A DNA stretch of 64,000 bases from Ehretia macrophylla (Eukaryota > Streptophyta > Magnoliopsida > Boraginales > Ehretiaceae), in the NCBI GenBank assembly GCA_037974665.1, contig CM075768.1:3250501-3314500 (forward strand), in the 5' to 3' direction. A program made the position numbers and the translations under genes. The number at the start of each line of letters is the position of its first letter. Positions within the stretch are counted from its first letter, which is position 1. Positions 10,841 through 21,301 of the stretch are shown in pieces. The notes beneath the pieces are model-generated. The model saw nothing but the letters and a program-made list of their open reading frames with translations. It made no database searches and was not told where the DNA came from.

Positions 10841-13215
10841 TGTCACGCCCCAACTCGACCCCACCTACGATCAGTCAGGACGCAACGGAATTTCGGCAGT
10901 AACGACAGTAAATAGATTACCGAGGTTCTAAACCAACCTCGTAAATAACATTAAACATTCCAAATTCCATAACCATACATACAACAACTCCTTAACAGCA
11001 TAACAACATACAACATAACTGTAGTATACAATAATCAGTCTTCGTTATCTGCCTCCGTTCCAACATAACATACAATACCTCAACTTTATTATACATTTCA
11101 AAAATAAGTTGAGACCCATCTAACAACTTAACCGTAAAGCATATAAAAGTCTATTAAGCTAATATACATGACGTTTAATAACATAGAATCATGGATAAGA
11201 CTCAGGGACATATGACTCATCCACGAAAGGCACGTTTTCCACATTCTCCTCTTCAGGAGGCACGTACCCGTAATCTTGTGAAAGTACACCTGAAAACATG
11301 CAATAATAGAGAGTGAGCTTATATACATAAGCCCAGTGAGGATCCGATAGATCTCGACAGTATTCACTACGCTCCTTGGATTTAGTCCTTTGAGCAAGTA
11401 AACACACAACAACATAAATAATGCTATCATCACATAACTATATAACCAATCAATAAGGATACTCTATTTGGTGTAGCTCCAAACGCCATCACGATCTCAA
11501 CCGTTCTTCTTATAACTCCCCATTACTCATGCACCCGAGGTACCTCACTAGCCCCTCCCTCCATGACACCTCCGTCATGCGAGCTGGGGGTAGCCTATGG
11601 CAGTCATGCCGTTATCAACCCGACAGCCCGACGCTGCCCGAGAGGTGGCACACACATACCAAGACTCCATAATCATCAATCATCAATCAATCATCAATCA
11701 ATCAATCAATTGGGAGATCAGCAACAAGAGTGCCCGATTCCCGCATTCAATAATAATCAATCAATAACATCAATATTAAATTAAACAACAAACAACGTAG
11801 TTAGATGACAAAGTAGGCCATCTAACCGGACATGCATAATATACATAATTAAACTCTAAATTACTCATCAACAACTCACCATTCATCACTCGAACACTAC
11901 CCAACCATCTAAAGGCATCGTTCAAGAAATTAAAGAATGACAACCTAAACTTCTAAAATTCATAACTTACAATCTACTAATCCAAACATTGCCAAATCAG
12001 TTCCTATCACTCACCCATTCAACCTACTACATTAGCCCTCTTGGAAATCCACCATAACACCTCCAAATCATGCCCGATAACCCTAAAACTCTAAGATGTC
12101 ATGGCTGGATTTTCCGGATTTTCACACGAACAATGTAATCGAAAATTCGGCATTACAACAGCGCTAACACGTAATTATCAAGTATTTAGAAATCGACGGC
12201 AATCGATTTCGATCAACACAACTCAATTAAATCAACTTTGAACATTTTATTCAAAATTAAATACCCAGAAAATAAAAATTATGCTACATCCGACAGAAAT
12301 TCGTAGTATTAGTATATAATGATCCCTAGCATGCAAGGAGCAATAATCTAACATCAGATTTCAATTCTAACGCTTCAATCTTCATTTATACGCAAAAACA
12401 CAAAAATGACATTTTGAGATCTAGAATTTTTCTCTCACCTTAGATGCGATATAAGCCTAGGAATGCGTGCTATGCGTGCCCAACAAGCAGAATCCAAGTC
12501 GGTGCGAAGTTTCACGGACAAAAACTAGGTTTTTCTTTGAAAAATTGGATTGAAAAGCTTGAGTTTTCTCTTCTCTTTTTCTCCCTCTTTCTCACGGCAA
12601 TGTGTGTGTTTGTGGAGTGTGTTTTGTGTTGTGTGAGTGTGTGTTGATGACATTATATAATAAAAAGCTTGGTCAATTAAAAAAATGCAAAGTCAAAGTT
12701 AGTTTTAATAGGTATTTTTGTGTTTTTAATGACTTTAATTGTATTTTAGTGCTCACTAAGTTAAAAATAATTATGCCACCCCCAAGATATCTCAAGTGGA
12801 TTATTTTTAGGTGACAAGAAGTTTTACAATCCAACAATTTCACCCGAGTCGGCTTAAAACTCGATTTTCGCAAAAGTCGGTGTAAAAACCCTAATAAATT
12901 CTTAAGCCGATTTTAAAACCATTTTCATCAAACACAGGTCTATTAAAGTCCGTGGACTAGGTCTAGAAGGGTTAAAAAGACCAGTTTCAAAATTATAGCG
13001 GACGTGTTTCGAAAACACTATTCACTGAAAATCGACGATAAAATTTCTGACTCCGTTTTTGATGAAAATTTCATGAATGCACATTTAGCACGTATTAGAA
13101 GTATTGACATCAAAATTATAACTTTCTAGGTCCTATAGCACATAAACAGATCATATACACGCAAAACGAGGTAAAGCACGTAAAACGAGATAAGCAGGAA
13201 AAGTGGGGTTTCACA
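10841..13215 (-). repeat. Gypsy-1 3' LTR
   Basis: On the minus strand it starts TGTGAAACCCC at 13215, directly after the PPT, and ends GGGGCGTGACA at 10841. It matches 18210-20584 base for base in length. Inside (minus strand): W-boxes at 12691-12696 and 12671-12676, TATA at 12652-12661, splice donor AAG|GTGAG at 12434-12441, acceptor with conserved acidic frame at 11189-11290. Confidence 0.95.
11189..11290 (-). other. LTR acidic mini-ORF, Gypsy-1 3' LTR copy
   Basis: Follows a 3' splice-site-like TGTTTTCAG and reads GVLSQDYGYVPPEEENVENV then PFVDESYVPESYP-stop. The same frame and stop recur in the other related LTRs with mostly synonymous changes. If spliced from the donor at the end of pol (13255-13256), the frame is maintained. 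It may be an alternative Pol C-terminus or a leader peptide; no family is recognised. Confidence 0.5.
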
Positions 13216-16200
13216 TTCTCCCCTCCTTATAGAAATTTCGTCCTCGAAATTCTTACTTGATGAACGGAAAATATCTGAGTATTGTTGCTGCATCTGATCT
13301 CGTCTCTCCCACGTAGCTTCCTCAATGCCGTGATGCTTCCACAACACCTTAACCATCGGAATCCTCTTCGACCTCAACTCTCGGTCCATCTGATCTAGAA
13401 TACGAATCGGACGCTCGTCATAAGTCAAATTCTCTCGAAGCTGTAACGGCTCTGGCTCAAGAATATGAGAAGGATCCGGATTATATTTCCGCAAATTAGA
13501 CACGTGAAATACATCGTGGACATTAGAGAAGTTCTCCGGTAAAGCCAACCGATATGCCAACTTACCAACCCTGCCAGTAATCTCAAACGGCCCTACAAAT
13601 CTCGGACTCAGCTTTCCACCTTTACCATAACGAGCAAACCCCTTTCGAGGAGACAATCTCAAGAAAACCCGATCTCCAACTGCAAACTCTAAGTCTCGAC
13701 GACGCTTATCAGCATAACTCTTGAATCTACTCTGCGCCGTAAGCATTCTCTGCCTGATCAACTGAACATTCTCGATCTTCTCAAGAAGTTCTGGCATAAT
13801 AGTCGGATCAATAGTCTTCATCTCTCCTACCTCGTCCCAATATAAAGGTGAACGGCACTTACGACCGTAAAGAGCTGCAAAAGGTGCCATTCCAATAGTA
13901 GCTTGATAACTATTGTTATAGGCAAACTCGGCAAGTGGTAGATGTTTCTCCCAGTTCTTCCCGAAGTCCAGAACACAAGCCCTAAGCATATCTTCCAGAA
14001 TCTGAATAGTCCGCTCAGATTGACCGTCGGTCTGTGGATGATACGCTGTACTGAAGTTCAACTGAGTACCCAAAGTCTCCTGAAGTTTCTCCCACAAACG
14101 AGAAGTAAATCGAGGATCTCGATCAGAGACAATACTAGATGGAATACCGTGAAGTCTAACAATCTGATCCAGATAGAGGTCCGTCAACTTTGTAACCTCA
14201 TCTCCCATCCTCATCGAGATAAAATGAGCTGTCTTCGTCAAACGATCCACGACAACCCAAACTGCATCATTACCCCTCGGTGATCTAGGCAAACCAGTGA
14301 CGAAGTCCATCGTAATATGCTCCCATTTCCACTCTGGTATAGCCAACGGCTGAAGCAAACCTGCTGGTCGTTGATGCTCGGCTTTCACTCTCTGACAAGT
14401 CAAACATCTAGATACAAACTGAGCAACCTCTCTCTTCATGTTGTTCCACCAGTAATGCTGTTTCAAATCCCGATACATCTTGGTTCCACCGGGATGAATA
14501 GTATATTTAGAATTATGAGCTTCCTCCAGAATACCTCGTCTCAAGCCCGGTTCATCGGGAACACAAACCCTGTTCCGAAACCGAAGAATACCATCCTCAT
14601 GCACTTTAAAGTCAGACTGATCATCCGAAATCTGATCCTTGATCTTCTGAAGGTTAACATCAAGCTGCTGAGCTTCCCTGATCTGAGACAACAATAAAGG
14701 CTGAATACGGAGATGTGAACACATCACCCCAACCTGAGTGAACTCTGGTCTCCAATAAGTGAATTCCTCCAGAACTTCCCACTTCTTGACAGCTAAACAA
14801 GAAATACTTGCCTTCCGACTAAGAGCATCTGCTACAACATTTGCCTTGCCAGGCAGATAATTGATAGAACAATTATAATCTCCAAGAAGCTCCATCCACC
14901 TCCGCTGGCGCATATTCAACTCCTTCTGTGAGAATAAATACTTTAGACTCTTATGATCAGTGAAAATCTCGAACTTACTGCCCCACAGATAATGACGCCA
15001 CTTTTTCAGTGCGAAGACAACTGCTGCCAACTCAAGATCATGAGTCGGATAATTCACCTCATAAGGCTTCAACTTTCGAGAAGCATAGGCAATAACTCGG
15101 CCATCCTGCATAAGAACACATCCCAAGCCCTCCTTGGATGCATCGCTGTAAATGACCATATTATCGGTCCCCTCTGGTAGAGCAAGTACTGGAGCGGTAG
15201 TTAACCTCTTTTTCAACTCCTGAAACCCACTCTCACACTTCTCGTTCCAATCAAAGATAGTCCGTTTCTGAGTCAACTTAGATAGTGGCCCCGCAATCTT
15301 TGAGAAGTCCTTGACAAACCTACGGTAATAACCCGCCAAGCCAAGAAAACTACGGACATCAGTAACACTCTCTGGCCGCTTCCAAGACATCACCGATTCA
15401 ATCTTAGTGGGATCTACAGAAATACCACTCTGTGTAATAACATGGCCAAGAAAAGAAATCCGTTGCAGCCAAAATTCACATTTGCTGAACTTGGCAAACA
15501 ACTGATGCTCCTGCAACTTCTCCAATACAAGCCGTAGATGTTGCTCGTGCTCCAATTCAGATTTAGAATAGACCAAGATATCATCAATAAAAATCACCAC
15601 GAACTGGTCCAAGTACGGCTGAAAAACTCGATGCATAAGATCCATGAATGCTGCCGGTGCATTAGTCAAACCAAAGGGCATAACAACAAACTCATAATGC
15701 CCGTACCGAGTTCTGAAGGCAGACTTCGGAACATCCTTCGTACGAATCCGAAGCTGATAATACCCCTGCCTCAAATCAAACTTAGAGTAGACTTTGGCTC
15801 CCTGAAGTTGATCAAACAACTCATCAATCAGTGGCAAAGGATATTTATTCTTGATGGTCACCTGATTCAAACCACGGTAATCAATACATAATCTCAAAGT
15901 ACCATCCTTCTTCTTCACAAATAAAACAGGAGCTCCCCAAGGTGAAGAACTCTGCTGAATAAATCCTTTATCCAACAACTCCTGTAACTGAGTCTTCAAC
16001 TCTTTCAACTCAGCTGGTGCCATCCGGTACGCCGATTTAGAAATAGGTTGAGTACCGGGAACAAGATTAATCACAAACTCTATATCCCTATCTGGCGGCA
16101 ATCCTGGCAACTCCTCGGGAAATACATTAGGATATTCCCGGATAATAGGGACTTCCTCTAGCTGTAGCTTATCAGATGGCTTGTTGATCAAATAAGCTAG

Positions 16201-17904
16201 ATAACCCGAACACCCCTTACTCACCAACTTAACGGCTTTAGTTGCTGAGATAACAAAACTCGTCTTAGCACCCCGGTTACCCGCTACCTCAACTACTGGC
16301 TGATCTGGCAAACGAAACAGTACTACCTTGGTTCTACAGTTTAACTGGGCATCATACTTAGAAAGCCAATCCATACCCAAGATAACATCATACCCCCGGA
16401 TAGGAAATAAAATAAGGTCCGAAGGAAAATTATACCCCTTAACATGTATTATACAATCCTTACATACTAAGCCAGTAACATACTTATCAGTCAAAGAGGT
16501 ACTAATTTCAACCACATAAGGCAATCTTTCAGGTTGCAATTTAACACGTTGCACACAAGCAGGAGTAATGAAAGAATGCGTAGCACCAGAATCAATCAAC
16601 ACTTTAACAAGTTGATCAAGTATAAGGAAGTTACCTTCCACAACTGCAGTCTCCTCAGGCATCTCCTCTAAGTCAACTGCATAAGCCCGAGCCTGAACCC
16701 GTTGCTGCTGTGGTACACTGCCCGTAGGCCTACCCTGGTAACCCTGAGTCGCTGCCCGACCCTCAGTCCTCGCATATTTAGGGCAATCCTTCGCCCTATG
16801 CTCGCTGCTACCACAACCCAAACATGTCCCTGCCTTTACCCTGCAGTCGGACTCTACATGCCCTGGGCGCTTGCAGTAATTACACTGCGATGATGTGGCA
16901 CTAACACTGCCCCTAGAATAACCAGAAGCTGATGAAGCAGCTGATACAGCCCGCTGCTGAGGTCTCACCACACTAGGCCTATACTGACCCTGAGACTGGG
17001 CTGGCCTATACTGAGTCTGAACCTGATATGGCCCCTGCTGAAACTGAGGCCGATAGTAACTCTGCTGACCCTGTGGCCTATAAGAACCCTGCTGGGCTGG
17101 TGGCCTGTAGACAACCTGCTGTACTGGAGGCCTATATATAACCTGCTGGCCCTGTGGCTGATACGGCCTCTTACTAGGCTGACTGGAGACAATCTGATCC
17201 CCTTTCCTCTTCTCTAACCTAGAAGCTGCATCAAAAGCCTCAGTGAAAATATCATATCGATTCAGAGCCATCACATCCTGAATCTCGGGCCGCAACCCCA
17301 ACATAAACCTGCGAGTCCTCCGCTCCTCGTCTGCCACATACTCCGGTGCATACCGGGACAATCGAGTAAATGTGGCCTCATATTGAGCCACTGTAGCATC
17401 TCCCTGGACCAAGGCTAGAAACTCGGCCTCTCTCCGTTCCCTGCAAATCCTCGGGACATACTTTGCTCGGAAAGCCATCAGAAAAGTACCCCAAACATAA
17501 GGAATACCCTGTGCCGCCCAGCTAGTCCTTACCGTGCGCCACCACTCCTCTGCCTCGTCATCTAACAAATACACGGCAAAAGAGACTTTCTGCTCATCAG
17601 TATAGTCAAGTGGATCATAAATCTTCTCCAACTTGCTAATCCATGCCTCCGCCTTCCTATCATCCGGCTCCCCCTGAAATCTCGGTGGGTGATATCCTAA
17701 AAACTCCTTCAGGGTACCACGCCCGTGGTTACCACCCTGAATATTCAGAAGCTGAGCCTGCATAGCCTGATTCTGGGCAGCCTGCCCTGCTAACAACTGT
17801 GCCTGACTAGCCACTAACTCTGCAATCCGCTCCATAGCTGCTCCTAATCGGTCATCACCCCCGTCACGGCCCGGTGCCACGTTACTCGGAGTCTCATCAG
17901 CCAT
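13126..17904 (-). CDS. gag-pol: Gypsy-1 gag-pol polyprotein
   Basis: A single uninterrupted frame of 1592 codons. Order by residue: gag core about 84-190 ([20 protein letters not shown]..., [18 protein letters not shown]) and a Q/P/Y-rich linker 240-320. Two zinc knuckles follow at about 341 ([14 protein letters not shown]) and 361 ([14 protein letters not shown]). Protease [10 protein letters not shown] is near 435, RT box FIDDILVYS near 770 and RNase H YSDASKEG near 918. Integrase has a zinc region near 1136-1170 (HPGGTK..CLTCQR) and catalytic D, D, E in [15 protein letters not shown] and DGQSERT near 1200, 1260 and 1296. The chromodomain-like tail [12 protein letters not shown] is near 1525. 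Gag and Pol are in one frame, so no frameshift is needed. The true product probably ends near the PPT; the last 30 codons are LTR sequence read through to a chance stop. ATG 17904 is used because an ATG 12 codons upstream is followed by an in-frame TGA. Confidence 0.95.
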   Translation of the reverse strand: MADETPSNVAPGRDGGDDRLGAAMERIAELVASQAQLLAGQAAQNQAMQAQLLNIQGGNHGRGTLKEFLGYHPPRFQGEPDDRKAEAWISKLEKIYDPLDYTDEQKVSFAVYLLDDEAEEWWRTVRTSWAAQGIPYVWGTFLMAFRAKYVPRICRERREAEFLALVQGDATVAQYEATFTRLSRYAPEYVADEERRTRRFMLGLRPEIQDVMALNRYDIFTEAFDAASRLEKRKGDQIVSSQPSKRPYQPQGQQVIYRPPVQQVVYRPPAQQGSYRPQGQQSYYRPQFQQGPYQVQTQYRPAQSQGQYRPSVVRPQQRAVSAASSASGYSRGSVSATSSQCNYCKRPGHVESDCRVKAGTCLGCGSSEHRAKDCPKYARTEGRAATQGYQGRPTGSVPQQQRVQARAYAVDLEEMPEETAVVEGNFLILDQLVKVLIDSGATHSFITPACVQRVKLQPERLPYVVEISTSLTDKYVTGLVCKDCIIHVKGYNFPSDLILFPIRGYDVILGMDWLSKYDAQLNCRTKVVLFRLPDQPVVEVAGNRGAKTSFVISATKAVKLVSKGCSGYLAYLINKPSDKLQLEEVPIIREYPNVFPEELPGLPPDRDIEFVINLVPGTQPISKSAYRMAPAELKELKTQLQELLDKGFIQQSSSPWGAPVLFVKKKDGTLRLCIDYRGLNQVTIKNKYPLPLIDELFDQLQGAKVYSKFDLRQGYYQLRIRTKDVPKSAFRTRYGHYEFVVMPFGLTNAPAAFMDLMHRVFQPYLDQFVVIFIDDILVYSKSELEHEQHLRLVLEKLQEHQLFAKFSKCEFWLQRISFLGHVITQSGISVDPTKIESVMSWKRPESVTDVRSFLGLAGYYRRFVKDFSKIAGPLSKLTQKRTIFDWNEKCESGFQELKKRLTTAPVLALPEGTDNMVIYSDASKEGLGCVLMQDGRVIAYASRKLKPYEVNYPTHDLELAAVVFALKKWRHYLWGSKFEIFTDHKSLKYLFSQKELNMRQRRWMELLGDYNCSINYLPGKANVVADALSRKASISCLAVKKWEVLEEFTYWRPEFTQVGVMCSHLRIQPLLLSQIREAQQLDVNLQKIKDQISDDQSDFKVHEDGILRFRNRVCVPDEPGLRRGILEEAHNSKYTIHPGGTKMYRDLKQHYWWNNMKREVAQFVSRCLTCQRVKAEHQRPAGLLQPLAIPEWKWEHITMDFVTGLPRSPRGNDAVWVVVDRLTKTAHFISMRMGDEVTKLTDLYLDQIVRLHGIPSSIVSDRDPRFTSRLWEKLQETLGTQLNFSTAYHPQTDGQSERTIQILEDMLRACVLDFGKNWEKHLPLAEFAYNNSYQATIGMAPFAALYGRKCRSPLYWDEVGEMKTIDPTIMPELLEKIENVQLIRQRMLTAQSRFKSYADKRRRDLEFAVGDRVFLRLSPRKGFARYGKGGKLSPRFVGPFEITGRVGKLAYRLALPENFSNVHDVFHVSNLRKYNPDPSHILEPEPLQLRENLTYDERPIRILDQMDRELRSKRIPMVKVLWKHHGIEEATWERRDQMQQQYSDIFRSSSKNFEDEISIRRGECETPLFLLISFYVLYLVLRVYDLFMCYRT
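13216..13228 (-). other. Gypsy-1 polypurine tract
   Basis: On the minus strand AAGGAGGGGAGAA abuts the 3' LTR start TGTGAAACC. It is the primer for plus-strand DNA synthesis and lies inside the long open frame. Confidence 0.9.
13234..13256 (-). other. Donor-like GTAAGA plus conserved hairpin before PPT (Gypsy-1)
   Basis: On the minus strand GTAAGA (13251-13256) is followed by AATTTCG-AGGA-CGAAATT, a 7-bp stem with a 4-nt loop (13234-13251). The same arrangement occurs in Gypsy-2, -3 and -4, with one compensatory pair change in Gypsy-4. This suggests a selected RNA or DNA structure between pol and the PPT. Confidence 0.6.
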
Positions 17905-18190
17905 CTCAGGCCTACCTCTGGTTCTCGGTCAACCGGCCATTCTACTAATCAAAGAGTTAGCACAGTTATAGCACGTAGACAGGTTATAAACAACTATTAA
18001 CACATAAATAACAAACTCATATAAAACACATAAACAAATTGATCACATAATCACATAAGCACTTTAATCATATAATCACTTATCACTTAATCATATTATC
18101 ACATATTTCACTTTTCTTTCTTTTCATACATATTCCATGCTAAGACCATTACCCACATTCCGAGAATACCCCGGCTGACAACTAACATGA
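17905..18190 (-). other. Gypsy-1 leader with lost upstream start and splice acceptor
   Basis: Untranslated leader between PBS and gag. Near its end, on the minus strand, GCTAACTCTTTGATTAG|TAGAATGG (17937-17957) has a branch-point-like CTAAC and an AG acceptor. ATG 17940-17938 aligns with the gag start of Gypsy-2, but its fourth codon is TGA (17929-17931; Gypsy-2 has AGA). Translation of Gypsy-1 gag must therefore start 12 codons downstream at 17904, or the stop is recent damage. Confidence 0.6.
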
Positions 18191-18202
18191 GCTCTGATAC
18201 CA
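18191..18202 (-). other. Gypsy-1 primer-binding site (initiator tRNA-Met)
   Basis: On the minus strand TGGTATCAGAGC, seven bases after the end of the 5' LTR. It is complementary to the 3' end of plant initiator tRNA-Met, the standard primer for these elements. Confidence 0.95.
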
Positions 18203-18557
18203 CTTAAACTGTCACGCCCTAACTCGACCCCACCTACGATCAGTCAGGACGCAACGGAATTTCGGCAGTAACGACAGTAAATAGATTACCGAGGTTCTAA
18301 ACCAACCTCGTAAATAACATTAAACATTCCAAATTCCATAACCATACATACAACAACTCCTTAACAGCATAACAACATACAACATAACCGTAGTATACAA
18401 TAATCAGTCTTCGTTATCTGCCTCCGTTCCAACATAACATACAATACCTCAACTTTATTATACATTTCAAAAATAAGTTGAGACCCATCTAACAACTTAA
18501 CCGTAAAGCATATAAAAGTCTATTAAGCTAATATACATGACGTTTAATAACATAGAA

Positions 18558-18659
18558 TCATGGATAAGACTCAGGGACATATGACTCATCCACGAAAGGC
18601 ACGTTTTCCACATTCTCCTCTTCAGGAGGCACGTACCCGTAATCTTGTGAAAGTACACC
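18558..18659 (-). other. LTR acidic mini-ORF, Gypsy-1 5' LTR copy
   Basis: Identical reading to the 3' LTR copy at 11189-11290, including the in-frame ATG in ATGTTTTCAGG just before the acceptor. An upstream ATG (18776) also keeps the frame open over 72 codons. In this position the segment belongs to the 5' leader of the genomic RNA. Confidence 0.45.
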
Positions 18660-19802
18660 TGAAAACATGCAATAATAGAGAGTGAGCTTATATACATAAG
18701 CCCAGTGAGGATCCGATAGATCTCGACAGTATTCACTACGCTCCTTGGATTTAGTCCTTTGAGCAAGTAAACACACAACAACATAAATAATGCTATCATC
18801 ACATAACTATATAACCAATCAATAAGGATACTCTATTTGGTGTAGCTCCAAACGCCATCACGATCTCAACCGTTCTTCTTATAACTCCCCATTACTCACG
18901 CACCCGAGGTACCTCACTAGCCCCTCCCTCCATGACACCTCCGTCATGCGAGCTGGGGGTAGCCTATGGCAGTCATGCCGTTATCAACCCGACAGCCCGA
19001 CGCTGCCCGAGAGGTGGCACACACATACCAAGACTCCATAATCATCAATCATCAATCAATCATCAATCAATCAATCAATTGGGAGATCAGCAACAAGAGT
19101 GCCCGATTCCCGCATTCAATAATAATCAATCAATAACATCAATATTAAATTAAACAACAAACAACGTAGTTAGATGACAAAGTAGGCCATCTAACCGGAC
19201 ATGCATAATATACATAATTAAACTCTAAATTACTCATCAACAACTCACCATTCATCACTCGAACACTACCCAACCATCTAAAGGCATCGTTCAAGAAATT
19301 AAAGAATGACAACCTAAACTTCTAAAATTCATAACTTACAATCTACTAATCCAAACATTGCCAAATCAGTTCCTATCACTCACCCATTCAACCTACTACA
19401 TTAGCCCTCTTGGAAATCCACCATAACACCTCCAAATCATGCCCGATAACCCTAAAACTCTAAGATGTCATGGCTGGATTTTCCGGATTTTCACACGAAC
19501 AATGTAATCGAAAATTCGGCATTACAACAGCGCTAACACGTAACTATCAAGTATTTAGAAATCGACGGCAATCGAATTCGGTCAACACAACTCAATTAAA
19601 TCAAATTTGAACATTTTATTCAAAATTAAATACCCAGAAAATAAAAATTATGCTACATCCGACAGAAATTCGTAGTATTAGTATATAATGATCCCTAGCA
19701 TGCAAGGAGCAATAATCTAACATCAGATTTCAATTCTAACGGTTCAATCTTCATTTATACGCAAAAACACAAAAATGACATTTTGAGATCTAGAATTTTT
19801 CT

Positions 19803-19810
19803 CTCACCTT
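19803..19810 (-). other. Consensus 5' splice site in Gypsy-1 LTR
   Basis: On the minus strand AAG|GTGAG, about 215 nt downstream of the TATA box. The same donor is at 35889, 42127, 45231, 56725 and 63965 in the other LTRs, and is altered to AAT|GTGAG at 34059. Paired with the acceptor just upstream of gag it would define a leader intron of about 1.86 kb (17945-19807) that removes the rest of the LTR and the PBS. Confidence 0.6.
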
Positions 19811-20020
19811 AGATGCGATATAAGCCTAGGAATGCGTGCTATGCGTGCCCAACAAGCAGAATCCAAGTCGGTGCGAAGTTTCACGGACAAAAACTAGGTT
19901 TTTCTTTGAAAAATTGGATTGAAAAGCTTGAGTTTTCTCTTCTCTTTTTCTCCCTCTTTCTCACGGCAATGTGTGTGTTTGTGGAGTGTGTTTTGTGTTG
20001 TGTGAGTGTGTGTTGATGAC

Positions 20021-20065
20021 ATTATATAATAAAAAGCTTGGTCAATTAAAAAAATGCAAAGTCAA
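20021..20065 (-). promoter_or_regulatory. Gypsy-1 LTR core promoter: W-box pair and TATA
   Basis: On the minus strand TTGACT (20060-20065) and TTGACC (20040-20045) precede ATTATATAAT (20021-20030). A CA-rich leader (CATCAACACACACTCACAC) follows, typical of a plant transcription start. W-boxes TTGAC[C/T] are known WRKY sites. The pair is at the same position in the Gypsy-2, Gypsy-3 and solo LTRs. Confidence 0.6.
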
Positions 20066-20584
20066 AGTTAGTTTTAATAGGTATTTTTGTGTTTTTAATG
20101 ACTTTAATTGCATTTTACACCTCACTAAGTTAAAAATATTTATCCCACCCCCAAGATATCTCAAGTGGATTATTTTTAGGTGACAAGAAGTTTTACAATC
20201 CAACAATTTCACCCGAGTCGGCTTAAAACTCGATTTTCGCAAAAGTCGGTGTAAAAACCCTAATAAATTCTTAAGCCGATTTTAAAACCATTTTCATCAA
20301 ACACAGGTCTATTAAAGTCCGTGGACTAGGTCTAGAAGGGTTAAAAAGACCAGTTTCAAAATTATAGCGGACGTGTTTCGAAAACACTATTCACTGAAAA
20401 TCGACGATAAAATTTCTGACTCCGTTTTTGATGAAAATTTCATGAATGCACATTTAGCACGTATTAGAAGTATTGACATCAAAATTATAACTTTCTAGGT
20501 CCTATAGCACATAAACAGATCATATGCACGCAAAACGAGGTAAAGCACGTAAAACGAGATAAGCAGGAAAAGTGGGGTTTCACA

Positions 20585-21012
20585 AACATTTCATATTTGT
20601 GCATAAGCATGTTAATCCTAGTGTCTTTAACTTGGTCGGTTCCTTCATATGTGACTTTTAATTGATCCCAAATTTCTTTAGCACTCTTGCACCCGGAAAT
20701 CCTATTGAATTGATTTAAGTCTAAAACAAGATATAACATGTTCATAACTTTATAGTTTCTTTCAACAATCTTGAAATCATTATCATCATAGTCTTCTTCC
20801 GGTTTAGGAATGGTAATAATTTTGTCTCCTTCCATCTTAGTTATCGTAAGAGTGGTTGGTCCATTGGTTATTACTTTCTAAACTCTAATATCATTTGCAA
20901 AAATGTAAATCCTTATTCTAGTTTTCCAAAATGAGTAGTTGTTTCCACTAAACAATAGTGGTCGGGTGGAAGATTGACCCTCAACTATGGTAGACATAGA
21001 TGTATTTGGCAT
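20585..21012 (-). pseudogene. Copia-2 gag, 5' part
   Basis: Starts ATG 21012 (MPNTSMSTIVEG..), 42 nt after the PBS. It reads RPLLFSGNNYSFWKTRIRIF, typical of the copia gag N-terminus (SGxNYxxWK), then EDYDDNDFKIVERNYKVMNML, CKSAKEIWDQLKVTYEGTDQVKDTRINMLMHKYEMF (UBN2-type gag core). One TAG (20878-20880) interrupts it. The frame continues at 10840 beyond Gypsy-1, and the homologous uninterrupted copy is at 21606-22457. Confidence 0.85.
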
Positions 21013-21053
21013 TTCAATTCTCTACTAGTTGTTATACTATATATATAGTCCTA

Positions 21054-21065
21054 GCTCTGATACCA
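21054..21065 (-). other. Copia-2 primer-binding site
   Basis: On the minus strand TGGTATCAGAGC, exact complement of the initiator tRNA-Met 3' end, placed between the short LTR (21066-21301) and the gag start. Confidence 0.9.
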
Positions 21066-21301
21066 GTTTTCAGGATCAAGCGCTTACCACTAGCTTTTAG
21101 CCAAAGTGCAACTTTATTTCCTTATTATGGCAGCGCAGAACCCCACATCTATCCGTGCTGTGGGTGGGCCTGAGGGGCTTTGCAATGCATTCGATGGCCT
21201 CCCCGGCCAACAATGTACCGGTAGGCTGGGTTGTCAAGCACCGATATCACTCCCCGTGATAGAGAATCCCTAAGGGTGATCGTTGGCCTCCCTGGCCAAC
21301 A
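21066..21301 (-). repeat. Short LTR (copy R4), 5' LTR of Copia-2
   Basis: Reads TGTTGGCCAGGGAGGCC... to ...AATAAAGTTGCAC..GCGCTTGATCCTGAAAAC on the minus strand and abuts the PBS. It is only 236 bp, short for a SIRE/Maximus element. It carries an AATAAA signal near its 3' end and two inverted TTGGCC..GGCCAA motifs. Sister copies lie at 21358-21605, 22470-22680 and 22722-22971. Confidence 0.65.

Larger units (their letters stand above)
10841..20584 (-). mobile_element. Gypsy-1, complete Ty3/gypsy LTR retrotransposon
   Basis: A 9744-bp element with TG...CA ends and a perfect 5-bp target duplication AACAT (10836-10840 and 20585-20589). The empty site is visible in the duplicated gag copy near 21990, where the flanks join as TTTTAAACATTTCATA. 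Order on the minus strand: 5' LTR 18210-20584, PBS, leader, gag-pol, PPT, 3' LTR 10841-13215. The domain order protease, RT, RNase H, integrase with a chromodomain-like C-terminus ([11 protein letters not shown]) indicates a chromovirus, probably Tekay/Del-like. Both LTRs are 2375 bp and differ at about 15 sites by eye, so the insertion is recent. All catalytic motifs of gag-pol are present, so it could still be mobile apart from the start-codon issue noted for the leader. Confidence 0.95.
18210..20584 (-). repeat. Gypsy-1 5' LTR
   Basis: 2375 bp with TG/CA ends, adjacent to the AACAT duplication on the right and the PBS on the left. Six of the roughly 15 differences from the 3' LTR fall within about 40 bp (20109-20145 against 12740-12776). 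The rest are scattered single substitutions. Confidence 0.95.

Noticed and set aside
13126..13215. Last 30 codons of the Gypsy-1 frame as a real protein tail
   Set aside because: They are LTR sequence beyond the PPT; the frame is open there by chance and is not kept in Gypsy-2 or -3.
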